The position numbers and the translations under genes are program-made. Shown piece by piece: positions 26,043-34,900 of a stretch of DNA of 64,000 nt (positions are counted from its first letter, which is position 1; each line of letters begins with the position of its first letter). The stretch covers positions 1 to 64,000 of the forward strand of contig JAWLBY010000020.1 of the NCBI GenBank assembly GCA_041687455.1. The letters run 5' to 3'. Below the pieces are notes generated by a model, which worked only from the letters and a program-made list of their open reading frames with translations, did not search any database and was not told the origin of the DNA. This DNA comes from JAWLBY01 sp041687455. GTDB taxonomy: Bacteria > Pseudomonadota > Gammaproteobacteria > Xanthomonadales > Xanthomonadaceae.

Positions 26043-26755
26043 TGCTCGGGCCTCGGCACGCCGGTTCCGCCGCCGTTGGCCGGCGGCCGGCCAGGAAAGC
26101 GATCGAAGGTCATCCGGGCCGGTGCCAGCGCCACCCGCGGAGCGGCCTGCAGGCTGACCCAGCGCCGCGGGTCGTCGTCGCCGAACTCGACTTCCAGCTC
26201 GACCTGCTCCGGAAGCCGGTCGGGATCCTCCCAGTCGCTGCTCCACGGCTCGAGTTCGCCCTCCGGCGAACGGGCGCGGAAGCTGAAACGCGCGTCTGCG
26301 ATTCCGGCGATCAGCACGACCGGTGCACGATCTTCCGGAAACCCTTCCTGCGGATCGAAACCGTTCAACTGCGCGTGCGTGAATTCGAGCCGATAGCCAT
26401 CGCGATCCGACACCAGCGACAGCCGCTGCACGTGCGGCCCTCCGCGCGACAGGTAGCCGGGCATCGACGCGACGAACTGGATCGACTCGGCGTCGCCGTC
26501 GAAGCGGTGCATCGTGCCGGTGCGTTCGTCGATTTCGAACGGCAGGTTCAGCAGCCCGGTCAGTTGCCGCCGGATGAATACCTGCGCGGTGCGCAGTTCC
26601 TCGGTGCGCGCGATCAGCGCCTCGCCGCTGCGCGCCGACTGGGTCGCGGTACGCATCGCGGCGTAGCCCATCGCGATCAGCATCGACAGCAGCGTGATCG
26701 CGACCAGCACTTCGAGCAGCGTGAAGCCGGCCGGACGACGGCCAAAGGCACTCAC
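26039..26755 (-). CDS. gspJ: Type II secretion minor pseudopilin GspJ
   Basis: A 238-aa pseudopilin. The leader ends RPAG and the N-terminal helix FTLLEVLVAITLLSMLIAMG has Glu at +5. The later part contains LRTAQVFIRRQLTGLLN and matches GspJ in size. It is a tip component with GspI and GspK. The GTG start overlaps the gspI stop (GTGA). Confidence 0.9.
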   Translation of the reverse strand: MSAFGRRPAGFTLLEVLVAITLLSMLIAMGYAAMRTATQSARSGEALIARTEELRTAQVFIRRQLTGLLNLPFEIDERTGTMHRFDGDAESIQFVASMPGYLSRGGPHVQRLSLVSDRDGYRLEFTHAQLNGFDPQEGFPEDRAPVVLIAGIADARFSFRARSPEGELEPWSSDWEDPDRLPEQVELEVEFGDDDPRRWVSLQAAPRVALAPARMTFDRFPGRPPANGGGTGVPRPEQ

Positions 26756-27210
26756 TGCAGCGCCCCCGGCAACATCGCGCGCAGCGTGCGGAAGCGGGCC
26801 TCGCGACGCTGCTCGCCGCGCTCCCACTCGACCGTCAGTTCCAGCTCGAGCAGTTCGACGCCGGCGCCGACCGGACCACCGACCGGACCGCGTTGCTCGA
26901 TCGGTTCGTACGGCGCGACCAGCAACCGCCAGCGGTAGCCGCTGTCGCCGAACTCGCCGGAGTCCTCGCCGGGCTCGAGCGGCGCCTCCATGCCAACCAG
27001 ATCGAGCAGGTTCTGCGCGTGCAGCGCGACTTCGGTGTATTCGGCCGCCTGCCTGGACTGCCGCAATGCATCGGTCGTCGCGCGCATTGCCATCGCCAGC
27101 CCGAGCGCGAGTATCGATACCGCGAGCACGATCTCGAGCAGCGTGAAGCCGCCGGACGCGCGCGGCACGCGGTTCGAGCGGATCGGCAGTGGGCGGGAAT
27201 GCAACGGCAT
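26752..27210 (-). CDS. gspI: Type II secretion minor pseudopilin GspI
   Basis: A 152-aa pseudopilin. A basic leader of 21 residues ends ASGG, followed by FTLLEIVLAVSILALGLAMA with Glu at +5, and then a short globular domain (RWRLLVAPYEPIEQ). The leader is long; a start closer to the cleavage site is possible, but no better one is seen. It initiates the pseudopilus tip. It overlaps gspJ and follows gspH by 31 bp. Confidence 0.88.
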   Translation of the reverse strand: MPLHSRPLPIRSNRVPRASGGFTLLEIVLAVSILALGLAMAMRATTDALRQSRQAAEYTEVALHAQNLLDLVGMEAPLEPGEDSGEFGDSGYRWRLLVAPYEPIEQRGPVGGPVGAGVELLELELTVEWERGEQRREARFRTLRAMLPGALQ

Positions 27211-27241
27211 GGGCGCTCTGACCGTGTGACCGCGGTCAAGT

Positions 27242-27703
27242 TCAGTCCGCCTGGCCGAGCGGCTGCAGCAGGACTTCGCCGGTCAGCCAGTTGATGTCGA
27301 TGCGCCAGCGAGCGTCGCCGTGGATGAGCTCGACATGACCGCCGGTCGACGCACCGTCGGGAAAGAAGCGGATCCGGCCGACCTGGTCGTCGACCTGCTC
27401 CTGCGCCGCGGTCAGCAGCTTCAGTTCGAGTTGCCGCGGCAGCTCGACCGGGGCACGCCCGGGTGCCTCGTAGGTGCGGTTCTCGACATCGATCGTCAGC
27501 GCCTGCGACTCGCGTTTGACGATCGCCTGAGTGCGCGTGTAACGCAGCGCGGTCACCAGTTCCTTGCTGGCGGCGCGGGTGCGGGCGGCCTCGAGGCCGG
27601 TCGTGGTCGACAGCAGCACGACGGTCGTGGCCAGCGCGACCAGCGCGACCACCGCGATGATTTCGATCAGCGTGAAGCCGCGCGGTAACCGCGCGGACCG
27701 CAT
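27242..27703 (-). CDS. gspH: Type II secretion minor pseudopilin GspH
   Basis: A 153-aa pseudopilin with leader MRSARLPRG and helix FTLIEIIAVVALVALATTVV (Glu at +5), then a GspH-type domain (ELVTALRYTRTQAIVKRES). The ATG at 27703 gives a normal-length leader; an ATG at 27769 would add 22 residues. It joins the tip complex to the GspG shaft. The C-terminus INWLTGEVLLQPLG is compact, as usual in the family. Confidence 0.9.
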   Translation of the reverse strand: MRSARLPRGFTLIEIIAVVALVALATTVVLLSTTTGLEAARTRAASKELVTALRYTRTQAIVKRESQALTIDVENRTYEAPGRAPVELPRQLELKLLTAAQEQVDDQVGRIRFFPDGASTGGHVELIHGDARWRIDINWLTGEVLLQPLGQAD

Positions 27704-27789
27704 CGACCGGCCGCGCCGGGACCGATCACGGCCGCACCCACTCGCGGTGGCTGGAGCGTGCGGCCTCATCGTGGCCGGACCGAGCCGGC

Positions 27790-28215
27790 TCAGCCGCCGG
27801 TGATGTCGCGATCGAACTCGGTGCCGCCCGGCCGGCCGTCGGCGCCGTAGCTGATCAGATCGTACTTGCCGGTCTGGCCCGGCCGACGGTATTCGATCGC
27901 GGTGCCCCACGGATCCTTCAGGTCGGCTTCCTTCGCGTACGGCCCGAGCCAGGTGCTGGAACCGGACGGCGCACTCAGCAGGTCCTGCAACTGGGCCGGC
28001 GGCTGCCCGTTGTCGATCTCGTAGGTCTCGATCTTGCCGGCCAGCGTATTGAGCTGCGACTGCGCGAGCTTGTACTTCGCCTTGTCGCCGGCACCGAGCA
28101 CGTTGGTCGCGACGACGCCGGCGATCAGCGCGATGATCGCGATGACGATCATGATCTCGACCAGCGTGAAGCCGGCATTGCGACGCCGATGCGTCGTGGA
28201 ATTGAAACGTTTCAT
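27790..28215 (-). CDS. gspG: Type II secretion major pseudopilin GspG
   Basis: A 141-aa major pseudopilin. Leader MKRFNSTTHRRRNAG is followed by FTLVEIMIVIAIIALIAGVV with Glu at +5. The C-terminus has the conserved calcium-site loop (DPWGTAIEYRRPGQ, YDLISYGADGRPGG, then a late FDRDI). It polymerises into the pseudopilus that pushes substrates through GspD. The start lies 21 bp after the gspF stop. Confidence 0.96.
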   Translation of the reverse strand: MKRFNSTTHRRRNAGFTLVEIMIVIAIIALIAGVVATNVLGAGDKAKYKLAQSQLNTLAGKIETYEIDNGQPPAQLQDLLSAPSGSSTWLGPYAKEADLKDPWGTAIEYRRPGQTGKYDLISYGADGRPGGTEFDRDITGG

Positions 28216-28236
28216 CGATGAATCACCCCGTCGAAG

Positions 28237-29454
28237 TTACCCCACCGCCCCGCTGAGACTCAGGATCGGCAGAAGAATCGCCATGACGATCAGCGCGATC
28301 ACGCCGGCCATCACGATCGTCAGCGCCGGCACCAGCGAAGCCAGCATGCGCTCCAGTGTATTGCGCACCTCGACGTCGAAGATGTCGGCGACTTTCAGCA
28401 ACATGGTGTCGAGCTCGCCGGACTCCTCGCCGACCTGCACCATCTGCAGCGCCAGGCGCGGAAACCGCTTGCTCCTGCCGAGCGCCGACGCCAGACCGTG
28501 GCCGGTCTTGACCTCGCCGGCGGCCTGCTCGACTGCCTCGGCCAGCGCGCTGTTGCCCATCACGTTCTTCGCGATGGTCAAGGCCGCCAGCAATGGAACG
28601 CCGTTGTGGACCAAAGTTCCCAGCGTGCGGGCGAGCCGGGCGGTGTCGAGCTTGCCGGCGAGGTCGCCGATGCGGCCGCGCCGCAGCAGCCAGGCATCGA
28701 AGCGCAAACGTTTGTCGGGATCGCGCAACTGCCGCCGCCAGGCGAGCAGCGCGGCGATGATCGCGATCAGCACGATCCACCAGTACGCGTTCAGCACTTC
28801 GCCGACCGCCAGCACGATGCCGGTCAGCAGCGGCAGCTCGGCACCCATGTCCTCGAACAGCGGCATGAACTGCGGTACGACGTAACCGAGCAGCAGGATC
28901 AGCGAACCGACCACCATGACGACCAGGATCGCCGGATAGATCAGCGCATTGACCACCGATTCGCGCAGCGACTTGCTGCGCTCCAGGTAGTCGGCCAGCC
29001 GGCTCAGCGTGTCGTGCATCGAGCCGCCGACTTCACCGGCGCGGACCATGTTGATGTACAGCCGCGAGAACACGCCGTGCTGCTGTTCGAGCCCGGCCGA
29101 CAGCGGCGCACCGCCGCGGACTGCGTCGCGGACGCGCTCGATCACCCGCCGCGCCGCATCCGACTCGGGCAGGTCGAGCAGGATCTGCAGCGCACGGTCG
29201 AGCGGCTGGCCGGCGCCAAGCAGCGTCGCGAGTTGCTGGGTGAACTGCAGCACCTGATCCGGCGACAGTTCCGGCCGCTTGAACAGCGTCGACAGCAGGC
29301 CCCCGTCGCCGGCCTGGTCGGCCGGCAGCGCCTCGACCGGCAGGTTGCCGGCGTCCTGCAGTCGCGCGACGACCTCCTCGACCGAGGCTGCTTCCATTTG
29401 CCCGGCCAGCGGCTCGCCGGCGGGGCTGAAGGCTTTGTAGCGGTATAGAGGCAC
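28237..29454 (-). CDS. gspF: Type II secretion inner-membrane platform protein GspF
   Basis: A 405-aa platform protein beginning MPLYRYKAFSPAGE, as GspF proteins do, with two repeats of the T2SSF fold and three membrane segments (near residues 170-190, 220-240 and 375-400). Conserved VRAGEVGGSMHDTLSRLADY and QVGEESGELDTML segments mark the repeats. It starts with GTG at 29454, immediately after a 30-bp repeat arm, and no Shine-Dalgarno sequence can be seen before it. It lies 157 bp from gspE, unlike the 4-nt overlaps elsewhere in this operon. Confidence 0.94.
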   Translation of the reverse strand: MPLYRYKAFSPAGEPLAGQMEAASVEEVVARLQDAGNLPVEALPADQAGDGGLLSTLFKRPELSPDQVLQFTQQLATLLGAGQPLDRALQILLDLPESDAARRVIERVRDAVRGGAPLSAGLEQQHGVFSRLYINMVRAGEVGGSMHDTLSRLADYLERSKSLRESVVNALIYPAILVVMVVGSLILLLGYVVPQFMPLFEDMGAELPLLTGIVLAVGEVLNAYWWIVLIAIIAALLAWRRQLRDPDKRLRFDAWLLRRGRIGDLAGKLDTARLARTLGTLVHNGVPLLAALTIAKNVMGNSALAEAVEQAAGEVKTGHGLASALGRSKRFPRLALQMVQVGEESGELDTMLLKVADIFDVEVRNTLERMLASLVPALTIVMAGVIALIVMAILLPILSLSGAVG

Positions 29455-29602
29455 GGGATTCGGGATTGGAGATTCGGGATTCGTAAGAGCGGCGCGGTCG
29501 GCTTCGATGATGGCTAGCCGTCATCCGGGGCGGCCGACACGGCATCGGGGCGTCCGGCGATCGCCGCTGTTGCCAATCCCGAATGCCCAATCCCGAATCC
29601 CG
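29454..29602. repeat. Imperfect 30-bp inverted repeat of CGGGATT units between gspE and gspF
   Basis: The left arm (29454-29483) is four CGGGATT-type heptamers, and the right arm (29573-29602) is their inverted copy. The arms agree at 27 of 30 positions when one is reversed and complemented. The 89-bp spacer contains a near-palindrome around GGCTAGCC. The left arm ends on the first base of the gspF GTG start, so a transcript hairpin would hide the initiation region. The heptamer recurs at 46961 and 51802 in this window. Confidence 0.85.
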
Positions 29603-29611
29603 GCTTCACCA

Positions 29612-31348
29612 TCATGTCTCCTGCGTCACCCGCAACACTTCCTCGATCGTCGTGACGCCGGCGACGGCCTTGGCGAGGCCGTCCTCGTACATCGTGCGCA
29701 TGCCTTCGTGGCGGGCGGCTTCCTCGATTTCGCTCATGCCGGCGTGCTGCATCACGAGGCGACGGATCGGGTCGGACATGACCAGGAATTCCAGGATCGT
29801 CGTGCGACCGAGGTAACCGGTCGGCGTCGCCGCCGACGGTACCGGCTTGTACAGCATGACCGGGTCGGCGTCGGTGAAACGGCGCAGGTCGAATTCCGCG
29901 ACCACTTCCGGCAGCGCCGGCACCGCCTCGCGATGGGTCGGTTCGAGTCGCCGCACCAGGCGCTGGGCGAGGATGCCGTTGACGGTCGACGTCAGCAGGT
30001 AGTCCTCGACGCCCATGTCGAGCAGGCGGGTGATGCCGCCGGCGGCATTGTTGGTGTGCAGCGTCGACAGCACCAGGTGGCCGGTCAGCGCCGACTGGAT
30101 CGCGATCCGCGCGGTTTCGAGGTCACGCATCTCGCCGATCATGATCACGTCCGGGTCCTGACGCACGATCGAGCGCAGCGCGGCGGCGAAATCGAGGCCG
30201 ATCTGCGGCTTGGCCTGGATCTGGTTGATGCCTTCGAGCTGGTATTCGACCGGATCCTCGACCGTGATGATCTTGACGTCCGGCGTGTTGATCTTCGACA
30301 GCGCGGTGTACAGCGTGGTGGTCTTGCCGGAACCGGTCGGACCGGTCACCAGCAGGATGCCGTGCGGCTGCTCGAGCACGTGCAGGAACTGCGGCAGGAA
30401 CTCGTCGGTGAAGCCGAGCCGATGGAAGTCGAACACGATCGATTCGCGGTCGAGGATACGCATCACCACCGATTCGCCGTGCGCGGTCGGCACGGTCGAC
30501 ACGCGCAGGTCGAGTTCCTTGCCCTGAACGCGCAGCATGATGCGGCCGTCCTGCGGCAGCCGGCGCTCGGCGATGTTCAGCTTCGCCATGATCTTGACGC
30601 GCGAAATGACCGCGGCGGTCGAGCCGGCCGGCGGCGATTCGACTTCCTGCAGCACGCCGTCGATCCGGTAGCGGACCTTCAGCCGGTTCTCGAACGGCTC
30701 GATGTGGATGTCGGATGCGCGCGCTTCGACCGCGCGCTGGATCACCAGATTGACCAGCCGGATCACCGGCGCCTCGGAGGCGAGGTCGCGCAGATGCTCG
30801 ATGTCGTCCTCGCCGCGGCCTTCGCCCTCCGACAGGTTCTCGACGATCGTGCCCATCGCCGAGCGGCCGGCGCCGTACAGGCGTTCGATCAGGTCGTCGA
30901 TCTCGGAACGGACGCCGACAAACACGCGGACGTCCTTGCCGATCGCCATCCGCACCGCGTCGACCGGATACGGATCCTGCGGATCGGCGACCAGCAGGTC
31001 GATCCGATCATCGCCGTCGCCGATCGGGCAGACATGCATCTGCTTCAGGAAACGCAGCGACACCTGCACGCTGGCCGGTGCCGCTTCGGGAAAATCGCGG
31101 CTCGCCAGCAGCGGCAGGTCGAGCACTTCGGCAGTGGCTTCGGCAACGTCGCGCTCGGACACCAGGCCGATCCGCGTCATCAACGCGATCAGCGACCCGC
31201 CGGATTCCTCGAGCAGCCGCCGCGCACGGCCGAGGTCGGCCTCCTTCAGCCGGCCGCGGGCGAGCAACTGCTCGGCGATGCGTTCCTCGCGCGCCTGCTG
31301 GTCGTCCTGCAACGGAATGTCTTGCGCAACGGCGTTCATCGGATTCAT
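29612..31348 (-). CDS. gspE: Type II secretion ATPase GspE
   Basis: A 578-aa secretion ATPase. An N-terminal GspE_N domain (residues 1-150) is followed by an ATPase with Walker A GPTGSGKT (336-343), an Asp box (ITVEDPVEYQ), Walker B VIMIGEMRD (401-409) and a His box (LSTLHTNNA). It powers pseudopilus assembly from the cytoplasm. The region that normally holds four zinc cysteines (468-515) has none: LEPTHR replaces the usual CPHC-type motif, and SAATPTGYLGRT replaces the second pair. The ATG overlaps the stop of the membrane-protein gene (ATGA). Confidence 0.95.
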   Translation of the reverse strand: MNPMNAVAQDIPLQDDQQAREERIAEQLLARGRLKEADLGRARRLLEESGGSLIALMTRIGLVSERDVAEATAEVLDLPLLASRDFPEAAPASVQVSLRFLKQMHVCPIGDGDDRIDLLVADPQDPYPVDAVRMAIGKDVRVFVGVRSEIDDLIERLYGAGRSAMGTIVENLSEGEGRGEDDIEHLRDLASEAPVIRLVNLVIQRAVEARASDIHIEPFENRLKVRYRIDGVLQEVESPPAGSTAAVISRVKIMAKLNIAERRLPQDGRIMLRVQGKELDLRVSTVPTAHGESVVMRILDRESIVFDFHRLGFTDEFLPQFLHVLEQPHGILLVTGPTGSGKTTTLYTALSKINTPDVKIITVEDPVEYQLEGINQIQAKPQIGLDFAAALRSIVRQDPDVIMIGEMRDLETARIAIQSALTGHLVLSTLHTNNAAGGITRLLDMGVEDYLLTSTVNGILAQRLVRRLEPTHREAVPALPEVVAEFDLRRFTDADPVMLYKPVPSAATPTGYLGRTTILEFLVMSDPIRRLVMQHAGMSEIEEAARHEGMRTMYEDGLAKAVAGVTTIEEVLRVTQET

Positions 31349-31995
31349 TCGCGACCTGCCGGACGGGTGCCGGCGTCAACATCGTTCAGACCGCCGCTCG
31401 CCGGATTCGGTTCCCGTTGCCAGCCGACCAGCTCTTCGAGGAACAGGCGATTCATCAGCACCCACAGCACGATCGGCGTGACCGCCGGCAGGATCAGGTA
31501 ACCGAACTGATAGCCGAGCGCGACCGCATCGAGGCTGAATCCGGCCTGCTCGATCGCCGCCCGGCCGAGCGGTCCGGCGTCGAACGCGAGCAGTTTCAGC
31601 GCATCGAAGCAGCAGCCCCAGGCGGTGACCAGCCACAGCACCGGCAAGCCGATCGCCAGTTGCCGCAACCGGTCGCGGCCGCCGAGCGGCGTCGCCAGCA
31701 CGAGGCCGGCGAACAGCGGCAGGCACCAGGCATAGATCAGCGGCCGAACCTCGAGCACCAGCGCGCCGACCCGGCCGGCGCCGACCTCGGTCAGCAGCCG
31801 GGTCTGCACCTCGAGCGTCGTGCCGAGCAGCAGCAGGTCGTCGATCGCCTGCGGCAGCAGCGCCGGCAGCAGCAGGTCGGCCAATGCCGTGGCCGGCCAG
31901 ATCACCGCACCGCCGAGCACGAACCACAGGAAGAAACAGGCCGGCAGCCACAGCACCGCGGCCAGCACGAACTGTTTCAGCGGCGACAGGCTCAT
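31345..31995 (-). CDS. Membrane protein, possibly exosortase H-associated type
   Basis: A 216-aa protein with about five membrane segments, beginning MSLSPLKQFVLAAVLWLPAC. The opening lysine-hydrophobic pattern, FLWFVLGGAVIWPATALADL and a late PIVLWVLMNRLFLEELVGW resemble proteins annotated as exosortase H-associated membrane proteins, but I am not certain and no exosortase gene lies in the window. It overlaps purL upstream and gspE downstream by 4 nt each, so it bridges a purine gene and the secretion operon. A role in envelope protein sorting is speculative. Confidence 0.75.
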   Translation of the reverse strand: MSLSPLKQFVLAAVLWLPACFFLWFVLGGAVIWPATALADLLLPALLPQAIDDLLLLGTTLEVQTRLLTEVGAGRVGALVLEVRPLIYAWCLPLFAGLVLATPLGGRDRLRQLAIGLPVLWLVTAWGCCFDALKLLAFDAGPLGRAAIEQAGFSLDAVALGYQFGYLILPAVTPIVLWVLMNRLFLEELVGWQREPNPASGGLNDVDAGTRPAGRE

Positions 31996-34900
31996 CCGCA
32001 AAACGCGCGGGCGTTGCGGAACATCCGCATCCACGGCGAATCCTCGCCCCAGTCGTCCGGATGCCAGCTCATCTGGACGGTGCGGAAGATCCGTTCCGGA
32101 TGCGGCATCAGGATTGTCGCCCGGCCGTCGCGGCTGGTCATGCCGCTGATCCCGCGCGGCGCTCCGCCCGGGTTGTACGGATAGACCTCGGTCGCCGCCC
32201 CGTGATGGTCGACATAGCGCAGCGCGACATCGACCGCGTCGAGATCGGCCGGCGCGGCGAATTCCGAACGCCCTTCGCCGTGCGCGACGACGATCGGGAT
32301 ACGCGCGCCGACCATGCCGCGGAAGAACAGCGACGGCGAATCCGCGACCTCGACCAGCGCGAGCCGCGCCTCGTACTGCTCGCTGGCGTTGCGCATCAGC
32401 CGCGGCCAGTGCTCGGCACCGGGAATCAGCGACTTCAGTTGCGCCATCATCTGGCAGCCGTTGCAGACGCCGAGCGAGAACCTGTCGGTGCGGGCGAAGA
32501 ATGCCGCGAACTGGTCGCGCAGTTCAGCGTGCTCGAGGATCGAAGTGGCCCAGCCGCGACCGGCGCCGAGCACGTCGCCGTACGAGAAGCCGCCACAGGC
32601 GGCGATGCCGCGGAAAGCGTCCAGTCGCAGCGCACCACCGAGCAGGTCGCTCATGTGCACGTCGACCGCGTCGAAACCGGCGCGGTCGAACGCGGCGGCC
32701 ATCTCGACCTGGCCGTTGACGCCCTGCTCGCGCAGGATCGCCACGCGCGGCCGGACGCCGGTGCTGATGAACGGCGCGGCGACGTCGTCGGCCGGATCGA
32801 AGCTCAACTGCGGCGACAGGCCCGGGTCGTCGAACCGACGACGCACCTCGCGTTCGCTGTCGGCCGTGACCGGATTGTCGCGCCGCCGCTGGATCGCATG
32901 GCTGACTTCCCACCACGCATCGAACGCTTCCTGCCACGACCATTCGGCCAGCAGTGCGCCACCCTTGCGAACCCGGATCCGCGGCGCATCGACCGGCCGG
33001 CCGACCCGCTGCGCGCAATGGATCAGACCGAACCGGTCGACCAGGTCGGCAAATACCGCGCGATGCTCGCCGGCAATCTGCACCACGGCGCCGAGTTCTT
33101 CCGAGAACAGCGTGCTGATCGCGTTGTCGCCCCAGCCATCGAGCGACAGGTCGAGCCCGAGGTGGCTCGCGAACGCCATCTCGGCCAGCGCCGCGAACGC
33201 ACCGCCATCGCTGCGATCGTGATAGGCGAGCAGCCAGCCGGCCTCGCGCGCGGCCTGGATCAACTCGAAGAAGTTCTTCAGCAGCCCGGCGTCGTCGAGA
33301 TCCGGCACCGGTCCGCCGAACGCGTTGAAGCATTGCGCCAGGATCGATCCGCCGAGCCGCTGCTTGCCGGCACCGAGACCGATCAGCCACAGCTCGGTGT
33401 CCTCGTCGCGCGACAGCACCGGGGTCAGGGTCGGTCGCACGTCGCCGACGCGGGCGAACGCGCTGACCACCAGCGAGACCGGCGACACGGTCTTCTGCGT
33501 CATCGCGCCGTCCGACCACGTCGCCTGCATCGACAGCGAATCCTTGCCGACCGGAATGCCGATGCCGAGCGCCGGGCACAACTCCATGCCGACCGCATGC
33601 ACGGCATCGAACAGACGCGCATCCTCGCCCGGATGACCGGCAGCGGCCATCCAGTTCGCCGACAGCTTGATTTCGGAGAGTGCCGCGACCGGTGCCGCGG
33701 CAAGATTGGTGATCGCTTCGCCGACCGCCATCCGCGCACTGGCAGCGGCATCGATGACGGCCAGCGGCGTGCGCTCGCCGATCGCGAACGCTTCGCCGGC
33801 GACACCGTCGAAGTCGGCCAGCGTGACCGCGCAGTCGGCCAGCGGCAACTGCCACGGGCCGACCATCTGGTCACGCGAACACAGCCCGCCGACGGTGCGG
33901 TCGCCGATCGTGACGAGGAAATTCTTCGCCGCCACCGACGGATGCCGCAGCACGGCGAGCCCGGCCTCGCGCAGATCGAGCGCATCGGTATCGAGCAGCG
34001 GGAACGGTGCATGCCGCGGACGCGCGGTGTCGCGCTGCATCTTCGGCGCCTTGCCGAACAGCACGTCCATCGGCAGGTCGATCGGCGTCTCGCCGAGCAG
34101 GCTGTCGCGTACCAGCAGCCGTTGCTGCTCGGTCACGCGGCCGACCACGGCGTACGGGCAACGCTCACGCTCGCACAGCGCTTCGAATGCGGCCAGCCGG
34201 TCGGCGCGGATGCCGAGCACGTAGCGCTCCTGCGCTTCGTTGCACCAGATCTGCATCGGGCTCATGCCGGGATCGGCATTCGGAATCGCCCGCAGGTCGA
34301 TCTCGCCGCCGCGTTCGGAATCGTGCAGCAACTCCGGAATCGCGTTCGACAGGCCGCCGGCGCCGACGTCGTGCACGGCCTGGATCGGGTTGGCCTCGCC
34401 GCGTTGCCAGCAACGATCGATCACTTCCTGGCAGCGCCGCTCGATCTCCGGGTTGTCGCGCTGGACCGATGCGTAGTCGAGCGCCTCGGCGCTCTGGCCG
34501 GAAGCGACCGACGACGCGGCACCACCGCCGAGCCCGATCAGCATCGCCGGGCCACCGAGCACGACCACCGCGTCGCCCGGCGCCAGCCGCAGCTTCTCGA
34601 CCTGGCCCGGCTCGATCCGGCCGAGACCGCCGGCCAGCATGATCGGCTTGTCGTAGCCCCAGCGCAGGCCGGGCGCGCCGGTCTCGAGCTCGAAGCTGCG
34701 GAAATAGCCGGCCAGCGCCGGCCGGCCGAATTCGTTGTTGAACGCGGCGGCGCCGATCGGGCCGTCGAGCATGATCTCGAGCGCGCTGGCCATCCGCGGA
34801 TTGAGCGGCCGCGTCGCCTCCCACGCCCGCGGCAGCTCCGGGATCCGCAGGTGGCTGACCGTGAAGCCGGTCAGGCCGGCCTTCGGCTTGCCGCCGCGGC

